From: Lentibacillus sp. JNUCC-1
GTDB lineage: Bacteria; Bacillota; Bacilli; Bacillales; Amphibacillaceae
Direction: 5' to 3'
Assembly: GCF_009741735.1 (NCBI RefSeq)
Contig: NZ_WHOH01000003.1
Location: 1,116,001 to 1,180,000, forward strand
Length of the DNA stretch: 64,000 nucleotides
Shown here: positions 9,099-17,186 of the stretch, piece by piece
Layout: each line of letters starts with the position of its first letter
Position numbering within the stretch: the stretch's first letter is position 1
Notes under the pieces: generated by a model
Database searches by the model: none
Told to the model about the DNA's origin: nothing
The model's input: the letters and a program-made list of their open reading frames with translations, nothing else
Position numbers and translations under genes: made by a program

Positions 9099-10763
9099 AT
9101 GTTTTTTACAATTTATCGAAGGGATGGGTCACCTTTGGGCATTGATTTACAATCGCTATTATTTGAATTTATTGGTGGTTTGGGCATCTTTCTTTTAGGT
9201 ATTAAATATATGGGAGAGGGCCTTCAGAAATCAGCTGGCGACCGTCTACGGGATATATTGGACAGATTTACAAGCAATCCCATTCTTGGCGTCTTGGCTG
9301 GTATTGTTGTTACCGTCTTGATTCAGAGCAGTTCAGGTACAACTGTATTAACAGTAGGCTTGGTTAACGCTGGATTTATGTCATTAAGACAAGCAATCGG
9401 CGTAATCATGGGTGCCAACGTCGGAACAACGGTAACTGCATTTATTATTGGTATTGATATCGGTGCCTATGCTTTGCCAATACTGGCTGCCGGGGCAATG
9501 ATGCTATTCTTTTTCAAGCATAAAAAAATTAATGCCTTGGGTCAGACTGTATTTGGGTTCGGATCTCTATTTTATGGACTTGAATTAATGAGCAGCGGCA
9601 TGTCTCCATTAAGGAGTATGGATTTCTTCCAAGAGCTGACGCTGCGTATGAGTGATCAACCGATTCTTGGGGTCTTGATCGGTACTGTCTTTACGCTCAT
9701 CGTACAGAGTTCATCAGCCACAATTGGTATTCTCCAGGGGTTATTCTCAGAGGGTGCTATTGAACTTAAAGCAGCCATTCCTGTTTTGTTCGGGGACAAC
9801 CTTGGAACAACGATTACAGCAATATTGGCAGCTATAGGAGCGTCTGTAGCGGCTAAACGTGCAGCATTTACACATGTTGTTTTTAACCTGGTCGGTTCTA
9901 TTGTGTTTTTATTGCTACTCGGGTTTTTTACGCAATTTATTGAATTTCTGCAAGCACAGTTCAACCTTAACCCGGAAATGACAATCGCCTTTGCTCATGG
10001 CAGTTTTAACATTGCTAACACAGTGATTCAATTTCCGTTTATTGCGGGACTTGCCTGGCTTGCCACCAAAGTGATTGCAGGTAAAGATGTTATTATCGAA
10101 TATAAGCCGAAACATCTTGATCCTATTTTTATCCAGCAGTCACCTTCAGTTGCCCTCGGACAAGCTAAGGCAGAAATCATTCGAATGGGTGGGTATGCCT
10201 CAAAGGGACTCGAAGAAACACAAAGTTATTTGGCCACACATCAGCAGAAACACTCAGAAATTGCTATGCAGGTAGAAGGGGCACTTAACAACTTGGACAA
10301 AGAAATTACGAATTATCTTGTTGAGATCTCCAGCCGTTCTATGTCAGAACACGAAAGTGCTCAGCATACGAATTTAATGGATACAGTCAGAGATATTGAA
10401 CGAATGGGAGATCACTTTGAAAACATTATTGAATTGATTGATTATCAAATTTCCAACAAGGTCATTATAACGGATCATGCGATAGAGGACTTGAATAACA
10501 TGTTTGATTTAACCATTCTAACCGTTAGACAGGCCATTAATGCTTTGGACACCATGGACCGTGAAGAAGCCCTGGAAGTGATTCAAAAAGAGGATCAGAT
10601 AGACAGAATGGAACGGAAATACCGCAAACGGCATATTATACGCGTGAATGAGGGGCAATGCAGCGCCTCAGCAGGCATTGTTTTTGTGGATATTCTTAGT
10701 AATTTGGAACGTATAGGAGACCATGCAGTCAACATTGCGGAAGAAGTACTTGGAGATTCTTAA
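9099..10763 (+). CDS. Na/Pi cotransporter family protein with PhoU-like domain
   Basis: A 554-residue sodium-dependent phosphate transporter. The membrane half (about residues 15-330) contains the two inverted QSSS signature repeats, IQSSSGTTV and VQSSSATIG, each followed by a Gly-rich GANVGTT/GDNLGTT motif. The C-terminal 200 residues are helical with two PhoU-like repeats ending IERMGDHFENI and LERIGDHAVNIAEE. The start is not certain: ATG 9099 has no good RBS, while the in-frame TTG at 9135 follows gaaggga by about 10 bases and begins just before the first membrane helix. It is isolated from phosphate-regulon genes, so a Pho-box link cannot be judged. Confidence 0.9.
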   Translation: MFFTIYRRDGSPLGIDLQSLLFEFIGGLGIFLLGIKYMGEGLQKSAGDRLRDILDRFTSNPILGVLAGIVVTVLIQSSSGTTVLTVGLVNAGFMSLRQAIGVIMGANVGTTVTAFIIGIDIGAYALPILAAGAMMLFFFKHKKINALGQTVFGFGSLFYGLELMSSGMSPLRSMDFFQELTLRMSDQPILGVLIGTVFTLIVQSSSATIGILQGLFSEGAIELKAAIPVLFGDNLGTTITAILAAIGASVAAKRAAFTHVVFNLVGSIVFLLLLGFFTQFIEFLQAQFNLNPEMTIAFAHGSFNIANTVIQFPFIAGLAWLATKVIAGKDVIIEYKPKHLDPIFIQQSPSVALGQAKAEIIRMGGYASKGLEETQSYLATHQQKHSEIAMQVEGALNNLDKEITNYLVEISSRSMSEHESAQHTNLMDTVRDIERMGDHFENIIELIDYQISNKVIITDHAIEDLNNMFDLTILTVRQAINALDTMDREEALEVIQKEDQIDRMERKYRKRHIIRVNEGQCSASAGIVFVDILSNLERIGDHAVNIAEEVLGDS

Positions 10764-10794
10764 AAAAGAGGCTGATTTTTATCAGCCTTTTTTT
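10764..10794 (+). terminator. Na/Pi transporter gene terminator
   Basis: A stem ggctgat / atcagcc (10770-10776, 10781-10787) extended by flanking A and T runs, followed by seven T residues. Confidence 0.88.
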
Positions 10795-10890
10795 GCGAAA
10801 TTTATTGCTTAATGGATATGAACATGCTATAGTATGTAGTGTTGTGTTTTGGCTTACATCTGTGCGAGCTGAAAAATAAAATGAAGTATA

Positions 10891-10919
10891 TTGACATATT
10901 GTGAAGAACATGGTAAATT
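10891..10919 (+). promoter_or_regulatory. Sigma-A promoter of the tRNA cluster
   Basis: TTGACA (10891-10896), a 17-base spacer and TAAATT (10914-10919), ending 39 bases before the first tRNA. The perfect -35 element fits a strong stable-RNA promoter. Confidence 0.75.
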
Positions 10920-10958
10920 ATATTTCGTGCTCTTAATTGACATATATTTTAATTCTAT

Positions 10959-11033
10959 TCCACAGTAGCTCAGTGGTAGAGCAATCGGCTGTTAACCGAT
11001 CGGTCGCAGGTTCGAATCCTGCCTGTGGAGCCA
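10959..11033 (+). tRNA. tRNA-Asn (GUU)
   Basis: A cloverleaf with a 7-bp acceptor stem tccacag/ctgtgga, anticodon GTT in the loop ctGTTaa, T-loop ttcgaat and encoded CCA. The D-arm is agctcagtggtagagc. Confidence 0.97.
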
Positions 11034-11036
11034 TGT

Positions 11037-11113
11037 GGCGGCGTAGCTCAGCTGGCGAGAGCGTACGGTTCATACCCGTGAGGTCGTGGGTTCGATCCCC
11101 TCCGCCGCTACCA
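11037..11113 (+). tRNA. tRNA-Met (CAU), elongator type
   Basis: A 77-nt cloverleaf with acceptor ggcggcg/cgccgct, anticodon CAT in the loop ttCATac, and encoded CCA. It closely resembles the Bacillus elongator tRNA-Met. The T-stem (gtggg with ccctc) contains one T-T mismatch at its second pair, where a G-T pair is usual. It lies 3 bases after tRNA-Asn. Confidence 0.93.
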
Positions 11114-11128
11114 TTTTATTACGCTTAT

Positions 11129-11205
11129 GGCGGCCGTGGCGAAGTGGTTAACGCACCGGATTGTGGCTCCGGCACACGTGGGTTCGATCCCCACCGGTCG
11201 CCCCA
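11129..11205 (+). tRNA. tRNA-His (GUG)
   Basis: Anticodon GTG in the loop ttGTGgc and acceptor gcggccg/cggtcgc. The extra G at -1 (11129) faces C73, the tRNA-His identity feature. The 3' CCA is encoded. Confidence 0.96.
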
Positions 11206-11222
11206 TAATATATTTTTATTCA

Positions 11223-11299
11223 GGACCCTTAGCTCAGTTGGTTAGAGCTATCGGCTCATAACCGATCGGTCGCAGGTTCGAGTCCTGCAGGGTCCACCA
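11223..11299 (+). tRNA. tRNA with CAU anticodon, probably Ile2 (lysidine-modified)
   Basis: A 77-nt cloverleaf with acceptor ggaccct/agggtcc, loop ctCATaa and encoded CCA. The body matches the Bacillus CAU tRNA that reads AUA after lysidine modification by TilS, and it differs from both initiator and elongator tRNA-Met (it lacks the initiator's three G-C anticodon-stem pairs). The assignment to Ile rests on this resemblance. Confidence 0.85.
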
Positions 11300-11308
11300 T
11301 AACTAAGC

Positions 11309-11400
11309 GGAGGTATACCCAAGTTCGGCTGAAGGGATCGGTCTTGAAAACCGACAGGCGGGTCAAACCGCGCGGGGTTCGAATCCCTCTACCTCCTCCA
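11309..11400 (+). tRNA. tRNA-Ser (UGA)
   Basis: A 92-nt class II tRNA with a long variable arm (gcgg/ccgc stem around 11357-11371), anticodon TGA in the loop ctTGAaa, acceptor ggaggta/tacctcc and encoded CCA. Position 73 is T rather than the G expected in tRNA-Ser. Confidence 0.94.
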
Positions 11401-11433
11401 TACATATTGTTTTACAGTGCAACAACTGAATAA

Positions 11434-11509
11434 GGCTCGGTAGCTCAGTCGGTAGAGCAAAGGACTGAAAATCCTTGTGTCGGCGGTTCGATTCCGTCCC
11501 GAGCCACCA
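11434..11509 (+). tRNA. tRNA-Phe (GAA)
   Basis: A 76-nt cloverleaf with acceptor ggctcgg/ccgagcc, anticodon GAA in the loop ctGAAaa and encoded CCA. It is the last tRNA before the terminator. Confidence 0.97.
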
Positions 11510-11515
11510 TCTTTC

Positions 11516-11546
11516 AAACAAGCAGATCAATGGCTTGTTTTTTGTT
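11516..11546 (+). terminator. tRNA cluster terminator
   Basis: An 8-bp stem aaacaagc (11516-11523) with gcttgttt (11533-11540), continuing into a T-rich tract. Confidence 0.8.
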
Positions 11547-11551
11547 CTTGT

Positions 11552-11577
11552 GTTTAACCTTTATTGAGAAGGGGTAT
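11552..11577 (+). promoter_or_regulatory. Sigma-B-type general stress promoter upstream of sodA
   Basis: GTTTAA (11552-11557), a 14-base spacer and GGGTAT (11572-11577) match the Bacillus sigma-B consensus exactly in both hexamers and in spacing. It lies 128 bases before the sodA ATG. Confidence 0.72.
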
Positions 11578-11705
11578 TATGTATAAGTGGATAGACACTT
11601 CAGGGGTAAGAGCACTTTGTTTGCATATCCGAAAGGCCTTTGATAACCTCTAATCAAAAGGGTGAATGTTCTATCCTTTTAAAAATATGGAGGAGGAAGA
11701 TATAT

Positions 11706-12317
11706 ATGGCAAAATTTGAACTACCAGAGCTACCATACGCTTATGATGCATTGGAGCCAACAATCGACAAAGAGACAATGAATATTCATCATACGAAGCA
11801 TCATAACACATACGTTACGAAACTAAATGATGCAATTGAAGGACATGCTGATCTTCAGAACAAGTCCATTGAAGAACTTGTTTCCGATATGGATGCAGTC
11901 CCTGAAGACATTAAAACAGCTGTTCGCAACAACGGCGGCGGTCACGCCAATCACAGCTTGTTCTGGAAAGTTATGTCACCAAATGGCGGTGGCGAACCCT
12001 CCGGTGAATTAGCTGATAAAATCAACAGCAAATTTGGCAGTTTCGATAAGTTTAAGGAAGCGTTTGAAACTGCAGCAAAAGGACGTTTCGGTTCCGGTTG
12101 GGCTTGGCTTGTTGTAGATAACGGTGACATCGCCATTACAAGTACACCAAATCAAGACTCTCCATTAATGGATGGCAAGACACCAATTCTCGGTTTAGAC
12201 GTATGGGAGCATGCTTATTATCTTAAGTATCAAAACAGACGTCCTGAATATGCTTCAGCATTCTGGAACGTTGTAAACTGGGACGAAGTTGAAAAGAATT
12301 ACAATAACGCTAAATAA
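11706..12317 (+). CDS. sodA: Manganese superoxide dismutase
   Basis: A 203-residue Mn/Fe superoxide dismutase that removes superoxide in the cytoplasm. The N-terminal helix pair contains the metal ligand in [12 protein letters not shown], a second His in [10 protein letters not shown], and the C-terminal metal motif [20 protein letters not shown]-type iron signatures are replaced by the [12 protein letters not shown] form usual in MnSOD. The ATG at 11706 follows ggaggagg. A sigma-B-type promoter and a strong terminator make it a single-gene transcription unit. Its position before an MFS gene and pbpA matches B. subtilis sodA-yqgE-pbpA. Confidence 0.98.
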   Translation: MAKFELPELPYAYDALEPTIDKETMNIHHTKHHNTYVTKLNDAIEGHADLQNKSIEELVSDMDAVPEDIKTAVRNNGGGHANHSLFWKVMSPNGGGEPSGELADKINSKFGSFDKFKEAFETAAKGRFGSGWAWLVVDNGDIAITSTPNQDSPLMDGKTPILGLDVWEHAYYLKYQNRRPEYASAFWNVVNWDEVEKNYNNAK

Positions 12318-12332
12318 TTGTTTGAGATCAAC

Positions 12333-12358
12333 AGCGCGAGGTATTCCTCGCGCTTTTT
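12333..12358 (+). terminator. sodA terminator
   Basis: A GC-rich 9-bp perfect stem agcgcgagg (12333-12341) with cctcgcgct (12346-12354), a 4-base loop and a T-tract. Confidence 0.93.
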
Positions 12359-12416
12359 GTATATCTGCTTGCTTATTGCCCACACTATTTAACGTGTGAA
12401 AAGGAGCATGCAGCCT

Positions 12417-13688
12417 ATGCAAAAAATTATTCAAAGTATGTCTAAAAACATGACCATTACCCGTGATTTGATTTTTTTACTTTTAATTGGAGGTCTCTAT
12501 TCACTGGGTATATTTTTATCCAATACATTTGTGAATGTGTATTTATGGAAGCAGGCCGGAGATTATATGACAATAGCCGTATATAATCTGGGAATTTTTA
12601 TATTCCAGCCACTTACTTTTATTATAGCCGGGCGCATCGCCAAGCGGGTCGATCGTGTGATTGTCCTGCGGCTGGGTGTAAGCTTTTTGTCTATATTTTT
12701 TCTGAGTGTGTTATTAATTGCTGAACATGCATCAACATTTAATTTTATGCTGGGGAGTCTGCTTGGCATTGGCTACGGTTTTTATTGGCTAGCCTTTAAT
12801 GTCCTGACATTTGAAATAACCGAACCAGATACAAGGGATTTCTTTAATGGGTTTCTTGGTGTTCTGCAGTCGCTTGGCGGTATGATTGGACCAGTGCTGG
12901 CTGGAAGCATTATTGCACGTATGGCGGAGAATACGGGGTATACAACCATCTTTACGGTATCCTTTATTTTGTTTCTGTGTGCGGTGATCATGAGTTTTTT
13001 TCTTAACCGCCGGCAAGCAGAGGGGAAGTTTGAGTTTAAGCGGATCTTAAAAGAGAGAAATCACAATAAAAACTGGAAACGTATATTGAACGCCCATGTG
13101 TTTCAAGGCCTGAGAGAAGGCATATTCTTATTTGTCATCACAATTTGGGTCTTTTTAACAACTGGCAGTGAATTTTCACTTGGTATTTTTAATCTGGTGC
13201 TCTCCGGTCTCTCGTTTGTGTTTTATTTCTTGGCCACACGCTTTATCAAACCTGCCATGAGAAAAAGAGCTATTTTAACAGGAGGACTGTTATTATTTGC
13301 AGCTCTATTTACTATTTTATTCGACATCAACTACACCCTTTTAATCATTTATGCTGTATTAATTGGGGCCGCTTACCCTATATTTACTGTCCCATATGTT
13401 TCCCTCACGTATGATGTGATCGGGAAAGCACGTTTTGCCAAGGATTTGAGGATAGAGTATATTGTTGTTCGGGAACTTTTTGTTAACACTGGACGGGTCA
13501 TTTCATTGCTCACATTTATATTGACGCTGAGTGTCTTTGATCCCAAAATAATGATACCAGTACTGCTGGTTATATTTGGCATGGGGCACCTGATGATTTA
13601 TATCTTTGTTAAAGATATTCACCTTGGACCGACTGGAAAGAAAAATGTCATGGTAAAAGAACAAGTTACAGACGAAAAAAATCGATAA
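12417..13688 (+). CDS. yqgE: Major facilitator superfamily transporter (YqgE-like)
   Basis: About 423 residues with around eleven to twelve hydrophobic segments separated by short loops, and an MFS-like basic loop after helix 2 (AGRIAKRVDRVIVLRLG). The central loop (NRRQAEGKFEFKRILKERNHNKNWKR) divides two six-helix halves. The substrate is unknown. The ATG at 12417 is preferred because aaaggag (12400-12406) is 10 bases upstream; ATG 12408 and GTG 12396 are alternatives. It lies between sodA and pbpA as yqgE does in B. subtilis. Confidence 0.85.
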   Translation: MQKIIQSMSKNMTITRDLIFLLLIGGLYSLGIFLSNTFVNVYLWKQAGDYMTIAVYNLGIFIFQPLTFIIAGRIAKRVDRVIVLRLGVSFLSIFFLSVLLIAEHASTFNFMLGSLLGIGYGFYWLAFNVLTFEITEPDTRDFFNGFLGVLQSLGGMIGPVLAGSIIARMAENTGYTTIFTVSFILFLCAVIMSFFLNRRQAEGKFEFKRILKERNHNKNWKRILNAHVFQGLREGIFLFVITIWVFLTTGSEFSLGIFNLVLSGLSFVFYFLATRFIKPAMRKRAILTGGLLLFAALFTILFDINYTLLIIYAVLIGAAYPIFTVPYVSLTYDVIGKARFAKDLRIEYIVVRELFVNTGRVISLLTFILTLSVFDPKIMIPVLLVIFGMGHLMIYIFVKDIHLGPTGKKNVMVKEQVTDEKNR

Positions 13689-13693
13689 GTGAT

Positions 13694-13721
13694 TTGGAAT
13701 ATGTCCCTTGCATGTTATAAT
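13694..13721 (+). promoter_or_regulatory. Sigma-A promoter of pbpA
   Basis: TTGGAA (13694-13699), a 16-base spacer and a perfect TATAAT (13716-13721), 39 bases before the pbpA start. Confidence 0.65.
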
Positions 13722-13759
13722 AAACAAGATATGAATGAAAAGGCGGGGGACAGAAACAC

Positions 13760-15877
13760 ATGGCGAACCAGAAAAAGAAAACGAAAAAGTCACAACTCCC
13801 ATTCAGGTTAAATATATTGTTTTTTATCGTTTTTATTTTGTTTTCAGTGCTTATTATTCAACTCGGTGTCGTACAAATTCTAAATGGACAAGAATTCCAA
13901 GATGAAATTGACCGAACCATTGAAGACACAACCAAGATTCCGGTGCCGCGGGGGAAAATATATGACCGTGACCACAATGTGATCGTTGATAATAAACCTA
14001 TGTATTCCATTACGTATACACCGGCAAAAGGCGTCCAGGCCCAGGATCGGCTTGATGTAGCCGAGGAGCTTGCAAAATATATTACAATGCTGGAAGAAGA
14101 CGAGGATGCTCGGGAAAAACAGCTTAAAGCCATTACAGACCGTGACCGACGTGAATATTGGTATTTAAAGCACGAAGAAGAGGCGAGAGATCGTCTTTCA
14201 CAAGAAGAAGCCGCAGAGATGGAAACAAGTGACCAATATCAGGCCATACTGGACCGGATTACAGATGAGGAAATCAGTGGTTTCTCCGAGAAACAATTGG
14301 AAGTTATCATGATAAAAAAGGAATTGGATAAAGCCCCGTATTTAACACCTCATATTGTTAAGAATGAAAACGTCACTATCGAGGAGTATGCAAGGGTTGC
14401 TGAGCATATGAATACACTTCCGGGCGTCAATGCCACTACCGACTGGGACCGGGAATATCCTTATGATTATACTTTGAAAAGCTTTGTCGGAACGATTACC
14501 TCTCAAGAAGAAGGTATCCTTGCCGATAAAAAAGACTATTATATGACCCGTGGCTACAGCTCGAACGACCGTGTTGGACGGAGTGGGCTGGAAGATCAGT
14601 ATGAAGAAATCTTGAGAGGGAGAAAAGAGCAGCTTTTATATACCACGAACAAAGACGGAAAGGTCGTGGACTCTAAAGTTGTTGTAGAAGGTAAACGAGG
14701 AAAAGACCTCGTCCTAACAATCGATATGGCTTTTCAAAAGAAGGTAGATCAGATCGTGAAGGAAGAGTTGGAAGCAGCAGTCCGAAAGCAACCTTATGAG
14801 AACAGGACCCTTGATGACGCTCTGGCTGTTGTCTTACACCCAAAAACCGGTGAATTGCTCGCTGTTTCGGGTCAGCGTTATGACAGAGAAAAAGGTGAGG
14901 CTGTTGATGTGGGTATTAGAACAGTTATTGACCAGCATTTACCAGGGTCATCGATAAAAGGAGCTACTGTACTGGCAGGCCTTGATTCGGGTGTCATTAC
15001 ACCAGGACAGGTTTTTGTAGATAAACCCATTCGAATTCAAGGAGATCCTAAACCAAGAAGTTCGTGGAAGGACCTTGGCCCTGTTAATGACATAGGCGCA
15101 CTTAAGATGTCATCAAACGTCTATATGTTTAACATTGCTATGAGAATGCTTGGAGATTATAACCATCAATATGGAGACAAAATAGACGTTTCAAATTGGG
15201 ATGCCTTTCAGGATATTCGTAATTATTTTTGGCAGTTCGGCCTGGGAACCAAGACGGGAATTGATTTGCCTTATGAGGCTACAGGCTTGGTTGGCTCCTC
15301 AAAAAAGTCAGGCTACTTGTTAAACCAAGCAATCGGTCAACACGACACATACACGACCATGCAATTGGCTCAATATGTTGCTACAATAGCCAATGATGGG
15401 TACCGGGTGAGACCTCATTTCCTTAAAGAGGTCAGAGAGCCAATATCGCAAGACGGTGAACTCGGGCCTATTTATGAAACGGTTGATACCGATGTTTTGA
15501 ATAAAGTGGAAATGGATGACAGTTATATTGATCGTGTGCAGGAAGGATTCCGACGTGCATTTCAGGAGCGTCCTGGGACAGGGTACAGCTATTGGGGCAA
15601 CAAACCGTATAAGCCAGCAGGCAAAACCGGTACAGCCGAAAACAGGAAGTATATTGAAAAAGAGGAAAGAGTTGTAGATACAATTAATCTCGCGCTTGTC
15701 GGGTATGCCCCATATGACGATCCTGAGGTAGCCTTCGCTCTGAACGTGCCTAATCTCGGTGATGATAACGAATCAAAGATCAACCATAGTATCGGTACTC
15801 GAATCATGGATGCGTATTTCGATATGAAAGAAGGTAAGCTGTCTGAAGATGATTCATCAAGTGAGTCAGATGATTAA
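13760..15877 (+). CDS. pbpA: Class B penicillin-binding protein, PBP2/PbpA type
   Basis: A 705-residue high-molecular-weight transpeptidase for lateral-wall peptidoglycan synthesis with the elongasome. It has a short basic cytoplasmic tail and one membrane segment (about residues 17-40). The PBP dimerisation domain begins at VPRGKIYDRD. The transpeptidase domain shows SxxK in PGSSIKGA, SxN in SSNVYMFN and KTG in KTGTAE. The Ser/Asp/Glu-rich C-terminal tail is typical of Bacillus PbpA. The RBS ggcggggg precedes the ATG at 13760. It has its own promoter and terminator. Confidence 0.96.
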   Translation: MANQKKKTKKSQLPFRLNILFFIVFILFSVLIIQLGVVQILNGQEFQDEIDRTIEDTTKIPVPRGKIYDRDHNVIVDNKPMYSITYTPAKGVQAQDRLDVAEELAKYITMLEEDEDAREKQLKAITDRDRREYWYLKHEEEARDRLSQEEAAEMETSDQYQAILDRITDEEISGFSEKQLEVIMIKKELDKAPYLTPHIVKNENVTIEEYARVAEHMNTLPGVNATTDWDREYPYDYTLKSFVGTITSQEEGILADKKDYYMTRGYSSNDRVGRSGLEDQYEEILRGRKEQLLYTTNKDGKVVDSKVVVEGKRGKDLVLTIDMAFQKKVDQIVKEELEAAVRKQPYENRTLDDALAVVLHPKTGELLAVSGQRYDREKGEAVDVGIRTVIDQHLPGSSIKGATVLAGLDSGVITPGQVFVDKPIRIQGDPKPRSSWKDLGPVNDIGALKMSSNVYMFNIAMRMLGDYNHQYGDKIDVSNWDAFQDIRNYFWQFGLGTKTGIDLPYEATGLVGSSKKSGYLLNQAIGQHDTYTTMQLAQYVATIANDGYRVRPHFLKEVREPISQDGELGPIYETVDTDVLNKVEMDDSYIDRVQEGFRRAFQERPGTGYSYWGNKPYKPAGKTGTAENRKYIEKEERVVDTINLALVGYAPYDDPEVAFALNVPNLGDDNESKINHSIGTRIMDAYFDMKEGKLSEDDSSSESDD

Positions 15878-15913
15878 AAAACAGCCTGAAGCTTCGGCTT
15901 CAGGCTGTTTTTA
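15876..15913. terminator. Strong bidirectional terminator between pbpA and the MltG-like gene
   Basis: A 16-bp perfect stem (15877-15892 with 15897-15912) closed by a TTCG tetraloop, with A-runs left and T-runs right. The end of the minus-strand gene at 15914 abuts it. Confidence 0.95.
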
Positions 15914-16471
15914 TTAAGGGTTTGTTAAAGTTTCAGCGAGTTCATAGGCACTCATGGAACTTTTGACTTCAAAGGTTCCGATTTGAATGAGCATGCTGTA
16001 GTCATTTTCTTGTAAATAAGCGTTAAATGCTTCAGCATCATCGATAATGCCTTTATTTTCTAGAGTTGTGCTGATGTCTCTCGAACTCATACCAGGCTCA
16101 ATGGTAAAAGAGAAAGATTTGGATGAGGCCCTCTCTTCTTTTTCTGCATCTTCTTTGTCTTTGTTTTGCTCTGTATCGTCTGACTCTGTTTCAGAGGATT
16201 GATCCTGATCATCTGAATTCGTTTCTTCATCCTCTGTTTTGCCCGATGTGTCAGTGTCCGCCTCTTTTGTCTGACTGGACTTATCCACTGATAAGGCGAT
16301 ATATTCATCCTCTGGAATCACTCGCATGTTTTCTTTTTTCAAATGGGCAATCATTTCATCAGTGGTCAGTTCTTCTTGTACAGCTTCTGAATCGTTGAAC
16401 ATATACACCACAAGCATGATGAGACCTGCAGTGATCAAACCAATTGAAAATATACGTATAGGCTGTTTCAT
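15914..16471 (-). CDS. Membrane protein with a C-terminal MltG/YceG-like segment
   Basis: A 185-residue protein with one N-terminal membrane helix (IFSIGLITAGLIMLVVYMF), a helical stretch (TTDEMIAHLKKENMRVI), a long low-complexity acidic linker rich in Ser, Asp, Glu and Thr (about residues 64-112), and a C-terminal module (FTIEPGMSSRDISTTLENKGIIDDAEAFNAYLQENDYSMLIQIGTFEV split here only for description). This module resembles the N-terminal LysM-like part of endolytic transglycosylase MltG. The catalytic YceG core is missing, so it is not itself a transglycosylase. A good RBS (aaggag) precedes the ATG. Confidence 0.7.
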   Translation of the reverse strand: MKQPIRIFSIGLITAGLIMLVVYMFNDSEAVQEELTTDEMIAHLKKENMRVIPEDEYIALSVDKSSQTKEADTDTSGKTEDEETNSDDQDQSSETESDDTEQNKDKEDAEKEERASSKSFSFTIEPGMSSRDISTTLENKGIIDDAEAFNAYLQENDYSMLIQIGTFEVKSSMSAYELAETLTNP

Positions 16472-16501
16472 AGTCGTCTCCTTGAAAGTATGTAATAAAT
16501 G

Positions 16502-16711
16502 TTATTTAAGGGAATCCTCACCAACTGTATCAGATAAGAGTTCTTCTTCCAGAATTTTAATTTTCTTTTTCATCTGGTAGGTTTCTTGCATGGTTGTAAT
16601 CTGCAATTGGTCAATCTGGCCTTCAATATCCGACATTTTGTCATTCATGAAAAACGACACGATAAATAACACAAGGCCAACGCCAATTACAGCTCCGATA
16701 GCAATCATCAT
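16502..16711 (-). CDS. Small single-helix membrane protein with coiled-coil tail
   Basis: A 69-residue protein not recognised as a named family. It has one membrane helix at the N-terminus ([21 protein letters not shown]) and a heptad-like charged tail ([34 protein letters not shown]). The start at 16711 is set by ggaggaaag 6 bases upstream on the minus strand, and the upstream in-frame extension is not supported. It is 30 bases upstream of the MltG-like gene in the same direction and probably co-transcribed. A scaffold or partner role is speculation. Confidence 0.65.
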   Translation of the reverse strand: MMIAIGAVIGVGLVLFIVSFFMNDKMSDIEGQIDQLQITTMQETYQMKKKIKILEEELLSDTVGEDSLK

Positions 16712-16824
16712 ATGACTTTCCTCCAATTTTTGACAGCTTTTGCTGTATGGTGTTGAAAAATGCACTATAATATATATAACATAGTTTGCTGAAATAGAAA
16801 ATAGCAATTTTTTCTGCACAGACC

Positions 16825-16853
16825 TTGCTGACTAAGCAAAAATCTGCTATTAT
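16825..16853 (+). promoter_or_regulatory. Sigma-A promoter of rpmG
   Basis: TTGCTG (16825-16830), a 17-base spacer and TATTAT (16848-16853), 66 bases before the rpmG start. Confidence 0.6.
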
Positions 16854-16919
16854 AGTTGAGTCGAAATGATTATAACTTGAAGCTGGTAACAGCAGTATAA
16901 ATAGTCTGGAGGGATACAC

Positions 16920-17069
16920 ATGCGCGTAAATATTACTTTGGCTTGCACTGAAACAGGCGACCGCAACTATATTACGACAAAAAACAAGCGTACAAACCCT
17001 GAGCGTCTTGAGCTCAAAAAGTACAGCCCACGTTTGAAAAAACACACATTGCACAGAGAAACAAAATAA
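16920..17069 (+). CDS. rpmG: Ribosomal protein L33, zinc-free type
   Basis: A 49-residue 50S ribosomal protein beginning [18 protein letters not shown] and ending THLHRETK-like (here TLHRETK). L33 occurs as zinc-binding forms with two CxxC pairs and zinc-free forms. Only Cys9 remains here; the partner positions are Thr and Ser, so this copy should not bind zinc. The RBS ggaggg lies 6 bases before the ATG. It is a single gene with promoter and terminator. Related Bacillaceae carry several rpmG paralogs, of which this would be one. Confidence 0.95.
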   Translation: MRVNITLACTETGDRNYITTKNKRTNPERLELKKYSPRLKKHTLHRETK

Positions 17070-17082
17070 AGCAACACCAACA

Positions 17083-17119
17083 GCTCTTATCAAAGTAACT
17101 TGATAAGGGCTTAATTTTT
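17083..17119 (+). terminator. rpmG terminator
   Basis: A 10-bp stem gctcttatca (17083-17092) with tgataagggc (17101-17110), one G-T pair, an 8-base loop, followed by ttaattttt. Confidence 0.8.
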
Positions 17120-17186
17120 AACAGCACAAATTACATAAACTGCAGCATATACCATGAATCGATAGATATTGAAGGTGGGGATTATG

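Noticed and set aside
8983..9198. ORF overlapping the start of the Na/Pi transporter
   Set aside because: No RBS, different frame from the transporter and no family similarity.
10937..11245. ORF of 102 codons across the tRNA cluster
   Set aside because: It is a translation of tRNA-Asn, tRNA-Met and tRNA-His genes.
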